64,000 nucleotides of DNA from an uncultured Flavobacteriales bacterium (GTDB taxonomy: Bacteria; Bacteroidota; Bacteroidia; Flavobacteriales_D; Sanyastnellaceae): assembly GCA_938085425.1 (NCBI GenBank), contig CALKGQ010000011.1, positions 217,817-281,816 of the forward strand, in the 5' to 3' direction. Below the pieces are notes generated by a model, which was given only the letters and a program-made list of their open reading frames with translations, had not been told where the DNA came from and searched no databases. Positions 43,851 through 53,231 of this stretch are shown here, in pieces. The stretch's first letter is position 1; each line of letters begins with the position of its first letter. Position numbers and translations under genes: made by a program.

Positions 43851-44300
43851 ATGAAACAATTGATGATGACCATGGGGCTTTGTTTGATGGCTGCGACTGT
43901 CATGGGCCAGAAGGGAGCGGGGTTGAGCACCATGGAAGAAGGTCGGCAAGGTGGCGTGTACCGCACCAAGGCACGAACCATGGAAATCCATGCCGAAGTC
44001 GTCGCGACGCAGCAGTCCAATACCACATTGGTTCGTTTCATTGTGGATGAGTCGTACAAGATGTTGACCCGAGACCAAGATCTCATCAAGTCTGTGGAAG
44101 CGGCTTCCACCTTCAGATTCCGCAACGCGATGGAGGCCATGAACACCGCCGCGTCGCATGGTTGGGAATTGCGGTCCACGTATGTTGCTCGAGGGCGAAC
44201 TGGAGACGAGACGCATTTTGTGATGGTCCGAAGTATTGAAATCACCCAGCCTTATTCGCCGTGGCTTGACCGTGGCAAAAGTGCTGACGGGAAAAAGTGA
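43851..44300 (+). CDS. small secreted protein of unknown function
   Basis: A 149-residue protein with a signal peptide of about 19 residues ending 'VMGQ'. The mature part has a strand 'TMEIHAEVVATQQSNTTLVRF', a helix 'DLIKSVEAASTFRFRNAMEAMNTAASHGWEL', listed here in two parts around residues 80-110, then 'HFVMVRSIEI'. It has no cysteine after the signal. I recognise no family. Its stop overlaps the histidine kinase start (GTGA), so the two are probably translated together and may act together, for example as a periplasmic sensor partner (inference). Confidence 0.7.
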   Translation: MKQLMMTMGLCLMAATVMGQKGAGLSTMEEGRQGGVYRTKARTMEIHAEVVATQQSNTTLVRFIVDESYKMLTRDQDLIKSVEAASTFRFRNAMEAMNTAASHGWELRSTYVARGRTGDETHFVMVRSIEITQPYSPWLDRGKSADGKK

Positions 44301-45160
44301 ACGCACCGAATCGAGGAGTTTGGTTGGTGAGGGCCTTGGGGGCCTACGTCATGCTGCAATTTGTTTGGTGGGCTTATCTTTTGATCCAATCGCGGGGTGA
44401 AACCGCAGTTCACATGGTGTTGGGTGAGGGTGCGGTTTTTGCATGCATCTTGGTGTTTGGTCTTGTCCGACTGGAGAAGGGCCTGCGCAAGGAGCGCGAT
44501 CGGTTGGAGCGGGAGCGTCACATGCTCCTTGGGGTCACCCATGAGCTCAAAACACCTCTTGCCGCCGTGCAGTTGGGCGTGGACACCCTTCGCAGGGTGG
44601 AACTCGATGAGGAGGACAGGGATTCTGTCCTTGGGAACATGCAGCGTGGCGTGCAAGACCTCGAACGACGTGTCACGGACATGCTTACGGCAACGCGACT
44701 CCAACAATCTTCGGAGGTTCAGTCGGTTCCCTTTTCCTGGAATGAGACCATGCGCGGCGTGGCCCTTAGGCTGGAGCCTTTGGCCCAAGGAAGATTGAGT
44801 TGGGTGGAACCGGGTCCTGAAGAGCACGTCGTGGAAGGGGACAAGGAGCTTTGGATGCTTGCCTTGACCAATGTGATGGAAAACGCACTCACGCATGGTG
44901 AAGGTGAGGTCCAAGTGTCTTGGCAATGCGATGGCCTTTTGGCCTCCTTTGAAGTCAGGGACCAAGGCAAGGGCATTGAGCCGGCGGACCGCGAACGCGC
45001 CCTCAAGCCATTCTCACGGCTCAAGGACGGGGAAGGTGGCACGGGCCTGGGCCTGCATCTGGTCGCCCAAACAGTGGACAGGCACGGTGCCCAGTTGGAA
45101 ATGGACCAGAAAAGCCCGTCGGGTTTTGTCGTTCGCGTGGTTTGGCCCCACAAGCATTGA
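44297..45160 (+). CDS. sensor histidine kinase
   Basis: A 287-residue membrane kinase. Two transmembrane helices at about 10-31 and 38-58 leave almost no periplasmic loop. A basic helix (about 60-75) leads to the HisKA domain with phospho-accepting His82 in 'LLGVTHELKTPLAAVQLG'. The ATPase domain has the N box 'LTNVMENALTHGEG', G1 'VRDQGKGI', F box 'PFSRL' and G2 'GEGGTGLGLHLVAQ'. The GTG start overlaps the previous stop; the next ATG would remove the first helix. No response regulator is adjacent, so it is an orphan in this window. Confidence 0.88.
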   Translation: MNAPNRGVWLVRALGAYVMLQFVWWAYLLIQSRGETAVHMVLGEGAVFACILVFGLVRLEKGLRKERDRLERERHMLLGVTHELKTPLAAVQLGVDTLRRVELDEEDRDSVLGNMQRGVQDLERRVTDMLTATRLQQSSEVQSVPFSWNETMRGVALRLEPLAQGRLSWVEPGPEEHVVEGDKELWMLALTNVMENALTHGEGEVQVSWQCDGLLASFEVRDQGKGIEPADRERALKPFSRLKDGEGGTGLGLHLVAQTVDRHGAQLEMDQKSPSGFVVRVVWPHKH

Positions 45161-45169
45161 GTCTTCGGC

Positions 45170-45177
45170 TACCTTTG
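45170..45177 (+). promoter_or_regulatory. -7 promoter element TACCTTTG, leaderless gpmI start
   Basis: Exact TAnnTTTG match ending 4 bases before ATG 45182, 9 bases after the histidine kinase stop. Confidence 0.72.
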
Positions 45178-45181
45178 CCGC

Positions 45182-46684
45182 ATGAAAACGGCGCTCATCA
45201 TTTTGGACGGTTGGGGACACGGAAACCCTGACAAAGACAATGCCATTCATATGGCACACACCCCTTTTGTGGATGCCCTGAACGAGAGCACGCCATGCGC
45301 TTCATTGCGCACAGATGGCGAGCATGTGGGGCTGCCCGTCGGCCAAATGGGCAACAGTGAAGTGGGCCACATGAACATTGGTGCTGGGCGCATTGTCTAC
45401 CAAGACTTGTTGCGCATTGACCGTGCTGTGGCCTCGGGTGATTTGGGCCAGGAAAAGGTGTTGAGAGAGGCTTTGAACAAGGCCAAAGCGCCGGGGGTTC
45501 GGCTTCATCTCATGGGTTTGGTCTCTCGTGGTGGGGTGCACAGCCAGCAAGCCCATCTTCATGCGCTTGTGGACGAGGTGGTTGCCCATGGCGTCCAGGA
45601 TTGCGTGGTCCATGCGTTCACGGACGGCAGAGATACTGCCCCTCAAATGGGCACGAGTTACTTGTCGGATTTGGAGACTCATTTGCAAGGGACTTCAGTG
45701 CGCATTGCATCGGTGCATGGCCGGTACTATGCCATGGACAGGGACAAACGTTGGCCTCGGATTGCCAAGTCTTATGAGGCGTTGACGTCGGAGGTGGACC
45801 AACAATGGAGCGACGCGGTGTCTGGTGTGCAAGCGCATTACGACATGGACATCACGGATGAATTTGTGGAGCCCTTTCAGGTGAAGGGCGTGGAGGGGAC
45901 GATGCGCTCCGGAGATGTCGTGCTGTGCTTCAATTTCAGAACCGACCGGTGCCGGGAGATCACAGAGGCATTGACCCAGCAAGCCTTCCCTGAGCACGGC
46001 ATGTCTCCCTTGGATTTGCACTATGTGACCATGACCAATTACGACGACAGCTACAAGGGGGTCCATGTGCTCTACGACAAGCCCAATTTGGTGAATACCC
46101 TTGGCGAAGCGGTGAGCCAGTCGGGACGAACGCAACTGCGCATGGCGGAAACGGAGAAGTACCCGCATGTGACCTTCTTTCTAAGCGGTGGCCGGGAAGA
46201 GCCCTTTGCAGGGGAACAACGTGCGATGGCCGCGAGTCCCAAGGTCGCCACCTACGACCTGCAGCCCGAGATGTCCGCGCCTGAGTTGACAGCCAAGGCC
46301 AAGGAGGCCTTGGCAAGTTGGAAGCCCGACTTTCTCTGTCTCAACTTTGCCAATCCGGACATGGTGGGGCACACTGGGGTGTTTGACGCCGTCGTCCAGG
46401 CCGTGGAGACAACAGACCGATGTTTGAAGGAAGTGATGGAGACCGCTCTCGGTGAGGGCTATGCCGTTGTGGTCATTGCGGACCATGGGAACGCGGACCT
46501 TGCACGCAATTCAGATGGCACCCCTCATACAGCCCACACCACCAACCCGGTGCCCATTTGGGTGAGCGGCAGCGGGCATTCTGAGGTCCTTGATGGCATT
46601 TTGGCCGACGTCGCTCCCACCATTTTGTCTTTGATGGGGCTTCCTCAACCCAAGGAGATGACAGGCCGATCCTTGGTGGGCTGA
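45182..46684 (+). CDS. gpmI: 2,3-bisphosphoglycerate-independent phosphoglycerate mutase
   Basis: A 500-residue two-domain metalloenzyme of the alkaline phosphatase superfamily converting 3- to 2-phosphoglycerate in glycolysis. 'LIILDGWG' supplies the first metal Asp; Ser59 in 'GQMGNSEVGHMNIGAGR' is the phosphoryl acceptor; 'HAFTDGRDTAPQMG' and 'GRYYAMDRDKRWPR' bind substrate; 'ANPDMVGHTGVFDAVVQAVE' and 'IADHGNADLA' give the other metal ligands. Length is typical. The promoter places it apart from the histidine kinase gene in expression although they are adjacent. Confidence 0.97.
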   Translation: MKTALIILDGWGHGNPDKDNAIHMAHTPFVDALNESTPCASLRTDGEHVGLPVGQMGNSEVGHMNIGAGRIVYQDLLRIDRAVASGDLGQEKVLREALNKAKAPGVRLHLMGLVSRGGVHSQQAHLHALVDEVVAHGVQDCVVHAFTDGRDTAPQMGTSYLSDLETHLQGTSVRIASVHGRYYAMDRDKRWPRIAKSYEALTSEVDQQWSDAVSGVQAHYDMDITDEFVEPFQVKGVEGTMRSGDVVLCFNFRTDRCREITEALTQQAFPEHGMSPLDLHYVTMTNYDDSYKGVHVLYDKPNLVNTLGEAVSQSGRTQLRMAETEKYPHVTFFLSGGREEPFAGEQRAMAASPKVATYDLQPEMSAPELTAKAKEALASWKPDFLCLNFANPDMVGHTGVFDAVVQAVETTDRCLKEVMETALGEGYAVVVIADHGNADLARNSDGTPHTAHTTNPVPIWVSGSGHSEVLDGILADVAPTILSLMGLPQPKEMTGRSLVG

Positions 46685-46691
46685 GTCAATC

Positions 46692-48857
46692 TTATCGCAC
46701 AAGGGTCAGTTCGCCAGCGTCTTTGAAGCCGTCGGACCGAAGCAAAACCCATTGATAGTGGCCTGAAGGAGCGGGATTCCCATTGGGGTAGTCCCCATTC
46801 CAGACCAATTCAAATTCGATGTCATTCGCGGTCTCGCGCGAGAACACCACCGACCCGTAGCGGTTGTAGATGATCAATTGGGAGCCCGCAAACCCTCCCA
46901 GTCCGCGCAAACGGAAATCGTCGTTGACGCCGGCACTGCCCACACCAGGGGTAAAGATGTTGGGCACCACACAATCTCTGACCCGGAAAAGCGCCTCTGT
47001 GATGTACCCACACGTGTCTTCGAGTGCCAATATACCCTGCCACGACTGGTCATTGGCCCGAATGTCTTGCAGCAGCCAATGGTCCCCAACCGATTGGGCA
47101 TCCACAGTGACTGGGATGCCACCTGCGAAGGTGTTGAGAATGGATTGTCCATTGGCACGCACGTCAGAGACGGGGATGCCGGCGTTGAATGCAGGGAAGC
47201 TTTGGCCATCGCCACTGCAAATTTCTGCTTCAAAAATGACAGGGTAAAGGACTTGTTGTTCGTGGACCACGGACTTTCCGCATTGGTCCGTGATTTCGAG
47301 CGGCACAATGTGGCTGGCCACGAGTTCCCCCTCTGCATTGGTCATGGAGAACAGGGAATCAAAGGTGATGGTCCATTCCGAGGGATCCATGTCTGCGTTG
47401 TTCCACACGTTGCCATCCCACACGTATTGAAAAGGACCGTAGCCTGTGATGTTGGCATAGCCCAGCACTTGTGTGCCATCGGCATTTTGACATGCTCTGA
47501 CAGCTGGCGTCGCCTCAATGGGGACAGGGTCGAGGATGACCACCCTTGACGTCGTGGTGATGAGCTCCCCACACCCATTGATGTATTCGTAGGTGATTTG
47601 GGCATATTCCACTCCTTCGTTGAAGCCGTCGTCCACCACGCCGAGTGTGATGTCGCTTTCTGTCTGACCTGGCGCCATGATGACTTGGTCAAAATTTTCA
47701 GCATAATCCAACCCAAGCTGCGCGGAGCCTTGCAAGCCTAGGTACAGGGTGTCCAAGACATCTGCAGTTTCCTCAGGCCGGATCACAGTGAACTTTGCAT
47801 CGTTGCATCCTTCGATGATCACGGCGTCAATGATGGAAGGAACCCCATCCACCTCCACTGTAATGTCGTTGTTGACGGACCACGCTCCAAAGGGAAAACT
47901 CTCGCCGTTGGGGTATGAAAACACGTCGGGAAGGCCCACAGATTCCTCATAGGGAACGAGGTCCTCGAGTCCTCCTGCAGCGAAGGGTACGGCGTCCGCC
48001 TCGAGGTTCACAGCATTGGAGCTGAACGATCCCGCTTCAAGAACCACTACGGATTCAAGGAAGCTGTCGCTGCCATCTGCGATGGCCAATTTGATGTGGT
48101 AGGTTTCTCCGCATTCCACTGCTGCGGAGGCTGTGAAGGTGGTGGTGTACCCATTGAGACAAATGCCTTCTTGTCCTGGATTGTCGATGTAGTACTGGGG
48201 ATTGGTGACATTGTTCACCGAGCTGATGGTGATGGGAAGGACCGGGTCCGACTCAGGCACCTCGGCGATGTTGATCGCACCATCTGGAAATCCTGCGGGC
48301 GAGGCGAAGGGGCCTGTGATGCCTGGTCCACTCAGAAAAAAGGCGAAAATGTCATTGAATCCTGTATTGACGTAGGTCAAATACTCATCGGAACCAAAGG
48401 CGTAGTTGAAGGAAATGCTGTCGCCTCCGGCCTCGAAGTCAAACTCCAAAACACAGCCGTCTTCTACACTGCTTACATTGAAGGTTTGGTTGATCAAACC
48501 GGGGACGGAGTTGGCGACGTTGAGGAGGTCGGCGTCGTTGAAGGCAGTTCCCAAACCCGTGGGGCTGGCATCGGCTTCACAATCCGAGAGACGGTTGGGG
48601 TCACCGCAGCTCAGGACCAGCCCTGTTTGGACACTGAAACTTCCCGACTCATCCGTCATCTTTGCCAGTTGGATGGGGTCGCCAATCAACGAAATGTTGC
48701 TCGCACTGACCCCATCCCCCAACAAAACTTCATTCACATATTCCTCTGGAGTGAAGGACTGGTCAATGGTGACTTGAGCCTGAATCCCAAAAGCAAATGC
48801 GCATAGAAAAAGAATCACGAGAGATGGACGGAGAAGCGAAGGAAAGGAGTGAAACAT
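46692..48857 (-). CDS. surface protein: choice-of-anchor L domain with T9SS type B sorting domain
   Basis: A 721-residue secreted protein with a signal peptide of about 26 residues ending 'IQAQ'. The N-terminal half resembles choice-of-anchor L proteins: 'SFTPEEYVNEVLLGDGVSASN', 'TGLVLSCGD', 'LEFDFEAGGDSISFNYAFGSDEY', 'NTGFNDIFAFFLSGPG'. The C-terminus is the gliding-motility-associated (CHU_C) type B domain: 'VVPNIFTPGVGSAGVNDDFR', 'LIIYNRYGSVVFSRE', 'WNGDYPNGNPAPSGHYQWVL'. It would be exported by the T9SS encoded at 18-26 kb. The start at 48857 gives a clean signal; a TACTTTG ends 5 bases before it. The gene is convergent with gpmI. Confidence 0.88.
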   Translation of the reverse strand: MFHSFPSLLRPSLVILFLCAFAFGIQAQVTIDQSFTPEEYVNEVLLGDGVSASNISLIGDPIQLAKMTDESGSFSVQTGLVLSCGDPNRLSDCEADASPTGLGTAFNDADLLNVANSVPGLINQTFNVSSVEDGCVLEFDFEAGGDSISFNYAFGSDEYLTYVNTGFNDIFAFFLSGPGITGPFASPAGFPDGAINIAEVPESDPVLPITISSVNNVTNPQYYIDNPGQEGICLNGYTTTFTASAAVECGETYHIKLAIADGSDSFLESVVVLEAGSFSSNAVNLEADAVPFAAGGLEDLVPYEESVGLPDVFSYPNGESFPFGAWSVNNDITVEVDGVPSIIDAVIIEGCNDAKFTVIRPEETADVLDTLYLGLQGSAQLGLDYAENFDQVIMAPGQTESDITLGVVDDGFNEGVEYAQITYEYINGCGELITTTSRVVILDPVPIEATPAVRACQNADGTQVLGYANITGYGPFQYVWDGNVWNNADMDPSEWTITFDSLFSMTNAEGELVASHIVPLEITDQCGKSVVHEQQVLYPVIFEAEICSGDGQSFPAFNAGIPVSDVRANGQSILNTFAGGIPVTVDAQSVGDHWLLQDIRANDQSWQGILALEDTCGYITEALFRVRDCVVPNIFTPGVGSAGVNDDFRLRGLGGFAGSQLIIYNRYGSVVFSRETANDIEFELVWNGDYPNGNPAPSGHYQWVLLRSDGFKDAGELTLVR

Positions 48858-48905
48858 GATGTCAAAGTACAACGCGCCGGCCTGGAACCTCGTGCCGCTT
48901 GGCCC

Positions 48906-48913
48906 TAACTTCG
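48906..48913 (+). promoter_or_regulatory. -7 promoter element TAACTTCG, leaderless ABC ATPase start
   Basis: Ends 4 bases before ATG 48918. Confidence 0.62.
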
Positions 48914-48917
48914 CACC

Positions 48918-49625
48918 ATGTTAGGTTCAAAACTCAAGCACGATGCTCCTCCTGCCCTGCTCCAGGCACGGAACCTGCGCAAGACCTACCATGTCGGGGA
49001 TCAAGTGGTCCACGCCCTGGACGGATTGGACCTTGACATCCACGCCAATGAATACGTGGCCTTGATGGGGCCGTCGGGATCGGGAAAGTCCACTTTGATG
49101 AACATGCTGGGGTGTTTGGACAGCCCCACTTCGGGGTCCTATGTGTTGAATGGCCAGGACGTGAGCCGTCTCGAAGACGACGCATTGGCTGACATCCGGA
49201 ACCGAGAGATTGGGTTTGTCTTTCAGACGTTCAATCTGCTTCCTCGTTACACGGCCCAGGAAAATGTCGCCTTGCCCATGATCTACGCGGGGATTGGGAA
49301 GGCGGATCGGATGAAGCGTGCGGAGGAAGTTCTCGCCCAAGTGGGTCTTGCAGACCGAATGGACCACAGGCCCAATGAATTGAGTGGTGGACAACGGCAA
49401 CGTGTGGCCGTGGCACGCGCTTTGGTCATGCGTCCTTCCATCATTCTGGCGGATGAGCCTACAGGCAACCTCGACACCGCGACCTCTTTGGAGGTCATGG
49501 AACTTTTTGCAGACATCCAAAAAGCCGGAAACACGGTGATTTTGGTCACCCATGAAGAGGACATTGCGGCTTGTGCAGAGCGCACCGTGCGCCTCCGGGA
49601 CGGACGCGTGGAAAGCGACAGCTGA
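48918..49625 (+). CDS. ABC transporter ATP-binding protein, LolD/MacB type
   Basis: A 235-residue ATPase of the MacB/LolD/FtsE group. Walker A '[18 protein letters not shown]', Q loop '[18 protein letters not shown]', signature '[18 protein letters not shown]', Walker B '[12 protein letters not shown]', H loop '[11 protein letters not shown]'. The '[16 protein letters not shown]' and 'TFNLLP' features are typical of the lipoprotein-release and macrolide-export subfamily. No permease gene is adjacent, so the partner and substrate are unknown. It is divergent from the type B-sorted protein gene. Confidence 0.92.
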   Translation: MLGSKLKHDAPPALLQARNLRKTYHVGDQVVHALDGLDLDIHANEYVALMGPSGSGKSTLMNMLGCLDSPTSGSYVLNGQDVSRLEDDALADIRNREIGFVFQTFNLLPRYTAQENVALPMIYAGIGKADRMKRAEEVLAQVGLADRMDHRPNELSGGQRQRVAVARALVMRPSIILADEPTGNLDTATSLEVMELFADIQKAGNTVILVTHEEDIAACAERTVRLRDGRVESDS

Positions 49626-49719
49626 ATGGCTTGAATTTCCTTGGCGGACTGCCGCGGTGGCCAGCTTCCCTTTGTTTACTTTGTGGGTTGGAGACAACGA
49701 TGTCTCACAACCTCTGAAC

Positions 49720-51165
49720 ATGGACCCAAAGACCTCCCCCCGCTCCCTGATTTCGTCGCTGTTGGACACCACCCATCTTCACGCCAATCTGCGTGTCTGT
49801 GGATGGGTGAGGACCTTTCGCAACGACCGATTCTTGGCCCTCAACGATGGGTCCACAGGAAAGAACTTGCAGTGTGTGGTGGACAAGGACGCCCTCGATG
49901 CCGATGTGCTTCGCAAGTTGAACACCGGAGCCGCTGTGGAGGTGCATGGCACCTTGGTGGAGAGCCAGGGTGGTGGCCAGGCCACCGAACTTGTGGTCGA
50001 TGCATTGCTGTTGCTCGGAGAGGCCGATCCCGAGGAGTTTCCGATTCAGATGAAGCGGCACAGCCTCGACTTCCTTCGGGAAAAAGCCCACCTGAGGTTC
50101 CGCACCAACACCTTTGGTGCGGTGTTCCGCTTGCGTCACCTGCTTCAATACGCCGTGCACACCTTCTTCCACGAGCGCGGATTCTACCAGATGCATACCC
50201 CCATCATCACGGGCAGCGACGCCGAAGGGGCGGGTGAAATGTTCCGGGTAACTACGCTGGATTTGGAAGATTTGCCACGCAATGAGGAGGGAGGGGTCGA
50301 TGAATCCAAAGACTTTTTTGGCAAGGAATCCAACCTTACGGTCAGCGGACAATTGGAAGCCGAATTGGGCGCCATGGCCTTGGGTCAGGTGTACACCTTT
50401 GGCCCCACTTTCCGGGCAGAGAACAGCAACACCTCAAGGCACCTGGCGGAGTTTTGGATGATTGAGCCTGAGATCGCTTTTGCAGATTTGAAGGACGACA
50501 TGGCTTTGGCGGAGGACTGCTTGAAGTTTGTCCTAGGGTACGTGCTGTCGAATGGCGCCGAGGATTTGGCCTTTCTCGAAAAACGGGAATTGGATGCTGA
50601 AAAGCAACTGCCCCAGGTGGAGCGGCACGACGCGCCCTTGACGGCACGGCTGAAGGCCGTGGTCGAGGCTCCATTCACCCACCTGACCTACACCGAGGTG
50701 ATCGACATCCTCAGGAATTCCAAGCCGTACAAGAAGAAGAAGTTCAAATTTCCAGTGGAGTGGGGGGTCGACCTTCAAAGTGAGCACGAGCGTTGGTTGG
50801 TGGAGAAACACGTGGGGGGTCCCGTGGTTGTCACCGACTATCCTGCGGGCATCAAGGCCTTCTACATGCGTTCCAACGACGACGGCAAAACGGTCGCAGC
50901 CATGGATGTCTTGGTCCCTGGCATTGGAGAAATCATCGGAGGCAGCCAACGCGAGGAGCGTTTGGACGTCTTGAAGAAAAAGTGTGCAGAATTCAACATT
51001 CCTGAAGAACACGTCTGGTGGTATTTGGAGACCCGGAAGTTTGGGACAGCACCGCATTGTGGATTTGGCATGGGTTTTGAAAGGTTGGTGATGTACGTCA
51101 CTGGAATGACCAACATCCGAGATGTGATTCCCTTCCCGAGAACCCCGCAGAACGCCGAATTTTGA
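49720..51165 (+). CDS. asnS: asparaginyl-tRNA synthetase
   Basis: A 481-residue class IIb synthetase charging tRNA-Asn. The OB anticodon-binding domain covers about 15-120 ('VCGWVRTFRNDRFLALNDGS'). The catalytic core has motif 1 near 'HLLQYAVHTFFHERGFYQMHTP', 'GSDAEGAGEMFRVTTLD', motif 2 'YTFGPTFRAENSNTSRHLAEF', and motif 3 'GFGMGFERLVMYVTGMTNIRD' followed by 'PFPRTP'. The Asn-specific ending and 'IEPE' after motif 2 separate it from AspS. Start ATG 49720 is preferred; the open frame extends upstream to 49552. rpoN follows after 3 bases. Confidence 0.96.
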   Translation: MDPKTSPRSLISSLLDTTHLHANLRVCGWVRTFRNDRFLALNDGSTGKNLQCVVDKDALDADVLRKLNTGAAVEVHGTLVESQGGGQATELVVDALLLLGEADPEEFPIQMKRHSLDFLREKAHLRFRTNTFGAVFRLRHLLQYAVHTFFHERGFYQMHTPIITGSDAEGAGEMFRVTTLDLEDLPRNEEGGVDESKDFFGKESNLTVSGQLEAELGAMALGQVYTFGPTFRAENSNTSRHLAEFWMIEPEIAFADLKDDMALAEDCLKFVLGYVLSNGAEDLAFLEKRELDAEKQLPQVERHDAPLTARLKAVVEAPFTHLTYTEVIDILRNSKPYKKKKFKFPVEWGVDLQSEHERWLVEKHVGGPVVVTDYPAGIKAFYMRSNDDGKTVAAMDVLVPGIGEIIGGSQREERLDVLKKKCAEFNIPEEHVWWYLETRKFGTAPHCGFGMGFERLVMYVTGMTNIRDVIPFPRTPQNAEF

Positions 51166-51168
51166 CCC

Positions 51169-52629
51169 ATGCTCAAACAGAGTCTCCAACAGAAACTTCT
51201 CCAAAAGCTCTCGCCTCAGCAAATTCAATTGATGAAGTTGCTTCAAGTTCCGACCCTGGAACTCGAAGCGCGGATCAAGCAGGAATTGGAGGCCAACCCC
51301 GCCCTTGAGGAAGGGGCCGAGCGAGAAGAGTTGGACGACTTGGACAACAGCCAAGAAGAGACTTCCGAGGCTTTGGAGGAGTTTGATTTTGAGGAGTACT
51401 TGGACGATGAAACACCTGACTATCAGCTAACTGCAAGAAACCAGGGCGCGGATGTGGAGGACAAGGACATTCCATTGGGGAGTGGCACGACTTTCCGTGA
51501 GTTGCTGACCGACCAGCTGGCCTTGCTGGAAGCCACTCCTGCGACCAGGGCGCTGGCCGAACATTTGATTGGACACTTGGACGACGACGGCTATTTGCGC
51601 CGCGACTTGGAGAGCATTGTGAACGATTTGGCCTTCACCCAAGGCATTGAGGTGGAGAAGGAGGCCCTCGAAGAAGCCCTCGGTCTCGTTCAAACCTTGG
51701 ACCCGGCAGGAGTGGGAGCGCGTGACCTGAAGGAGTGTCTTTTGTTGCAGGTGTCGAGGAAACAAGACGAAAAGACCGACAGCGATCCCAAGCAGGTGTC
51801 GCTGGCCCGAGCGGCGTCGATTTTGACCGCGCATTACGACGCCTTCGTGAAGAAGCACTTTGCCAAAATGCAGTTGGCGTTGGATTTGGGGGAAGATGAG
51901 TTGAGGGATGCGATGGAGGAATTGACAAGACTCAACCCCAAACCAGGCAATTCCGGAAGTGAGTCCTCGCGCACGATTCACCATGTCATTCCCGACTTTT
52001 TGTTGGCGGTGGAAGGGGAGGACATGGCCCTTCAGCTCAATGGCCGCAATGCGCCTGATTTGCGCATCAGCCCCTCCTACAAAGAGATGATGGACACGTA
52101 TGCGCAGGGGGGCAAGCAGGACAAGGCGACGAAGGAAGCCTTGACGTTTGTGAAGCAAAAGGTGGATGCGGCCAAGTGGTTTGTGGATGCCATCGCCCAA
52201 AGGCAGCACACCTTGATGAAAACCATGCGCGCCATTTTGGACCACCAACAAGCCTATTTCCTCAGCGGGGACGAGGTGGACTTGAAGCCGATGATTTTGA
52301 AGGACATTGCAGAACGCATTGGCATGGACATCAGCACAGTGTCTCGGGTGGCCAACAGCAAATATGTGCAGACGCCCTATGGCACCCTCTCCCTGAAATC
52401 GTTCTTTTCCGAGGGACTGAGCACCGACAGTGGAGAGGAAGTGAGTTCGCGGGAGGTCAAGAAGATTTTGGAAGAAGCCATTGCAGAGGAAGACAAGAAG
52501 AAGCCGCTGTCGGATGAGAAGTTGGGGGTGTTGCTCAATGCCAAAGGCTACAACATTGCCCGCCGCACCGTGGCCAAGTACCGCGAACAGCTGGGCATTC
52601 CGGTGGCCAGATTGCGCAAGGAATTGTGA
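51169..52629 (+). CDS. rpoN: RNA polymerase sigma-54 factor
   Basis: A 486-residue sigma factor requiring AAA+ activators. Region I is the Gln/Leu-rich start 'LKQSLQQKLLQKLSPQQIQLMKLLQVPTLELE'-type segment (residues about 2-35), followed by an acidic region II (about 50-90). The core-binding domain (about 110-330) contains 'LDPAGVGARDLKECLLLQ' and 'LNPKPG'. The HTH is 'ERIGMDISTVSRVANSKYVQTPYG', and the RpoN box is 'ARRTVAKYREQLG'. It follows asnS by 3 bases and overlaps the PAP2-like start by 1 base. No -24/-12 promoter was recognised in the window. Confidence 0.96.
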   Translation: MLKQSLQQKLLQKLSPQQIQLMKLLQVPTLELEARIKQELEANPALEEGAEREELDDLDNSQEETSEALEEFDFEEYLDDETPDYQLTARNQGADVEDKDIPLGSGTTFRELLTDQLALLEATPATRALAEHLIGHLDDDGYLRRDLESIVNDLAFTQGIEVEKEALEEALGLVQTLDPAGVGARDLKECLLLQVSRKQDEKTDSDPKQVSLARAASILTAHYDAFVKKHFAKMQLALDLGEDELRDAMEELTRLNPKPGNSGSESSRTIHHVIPDFLLAVEGEDMALQLNGRNAPDLRISPSYKEMMDTYAQGGKQDKATKEALTFVKQKVDAAKWFVDAIAQRQHTLMKTMRAILDHQQAYFLSGDEVDLKPMILKDIAERIGMDISTVSRVANSKYVQTPYGTLSLKSFFSEGLSTDSGEEVSSREVKKILEEAIAEEDKKKPLSDEKLGVLLNAKGYNIARRTVAKYREQLGIPVARLRKEL

Positions 52630-53231
52630 TGAGGTTCACCGCCCAGTTGGTCAGTGCCGTCTTGCACCCCCTGTGCATGCCGCTTTTGACGCTGGGTTTG
52701 CTGCTGGCGGTGGACGGTTACCTGATGCACCGTCTGGGCCTCTTTGCCTATTTGTTTGTGCTTTTGTTCATCAACACACTGGCGCCTGCCATTTCGCTCT
52801 GGGTGCTTAAAAGGCGAGGGGTCATTTCAGATTGGGACATCCGTTCGCGTCGGGAACGTCCCTTGCCATTTTTGATTGTTTTGGGCCACTACAGCATGGC
52901 GTATGTGTTGGTTTGTGGGGGCACAGCCGTCCAAGTCCCCTTCTTTTACAGGCAGGTGTTGCTGGCCTTGGCGGTGGCCATAGGTGCAGCTTGGCTCGTC
53001 ACTTGGAAGGCCAAAATCAGCATGCACATGTTGGCCCAAGGCGGCATCCTTGGCGTGTACATGAACGTGGCCATGCAGGATGGCGCGTGGAACTTGAATT
53101 GGGTGACGGCCCTTCTCTTGGCAGCAGGTGCTGTGGGATGGAGCCGCCTTCAGCTCGAGGCACATACGCCTCGACAGGTCTACGCAGGTTACGTGTTGGG
53201 TTGGCTCAGCGTGTCCTTGACGTTGTTTTAG
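52629..53231 (+). CDS. divergent PAP2-like membrane protein
   Basis: A 200-residue protein with five or six hydrophobic segments. The pattern 'KAKISMHMLAQGGILG' and, 50 residues later, 'SRLQLEAHTPRQVYAGYVLGW' parallels the PSGH and SRxxxxxHxxxD motifs of PAP2 phosphatases: the two His positions are kept, but the final Asp is replaced by Gln and the first KxxxxxxRP motif is not clear. Catalysis is therefore uncertain. ATG 52629 overlaps the rpoN TGA by one base; a GTG at 52626 is also in frame. It ends 4 bases inside the convergent galE gene. Confidence 0.7.
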   Translation: MRFTAQLVSAVLHPLCMPLLTLGLLLAVDGYLMHRLGLFAYLFVLLFINTLAPAISLWVLKRRGVISDWDIRSRRERPLPFLIVLGHYSMAYVLVCGGTAVQVPFFYRQVLLALAVAIGAAWLVTWKAKISMHMLAQGGILGVYMNVAMQDGAWNLNWVTALLLAAGAVGWSRLQLEAHTPRQVYAGYVLGWLSVSLTLF

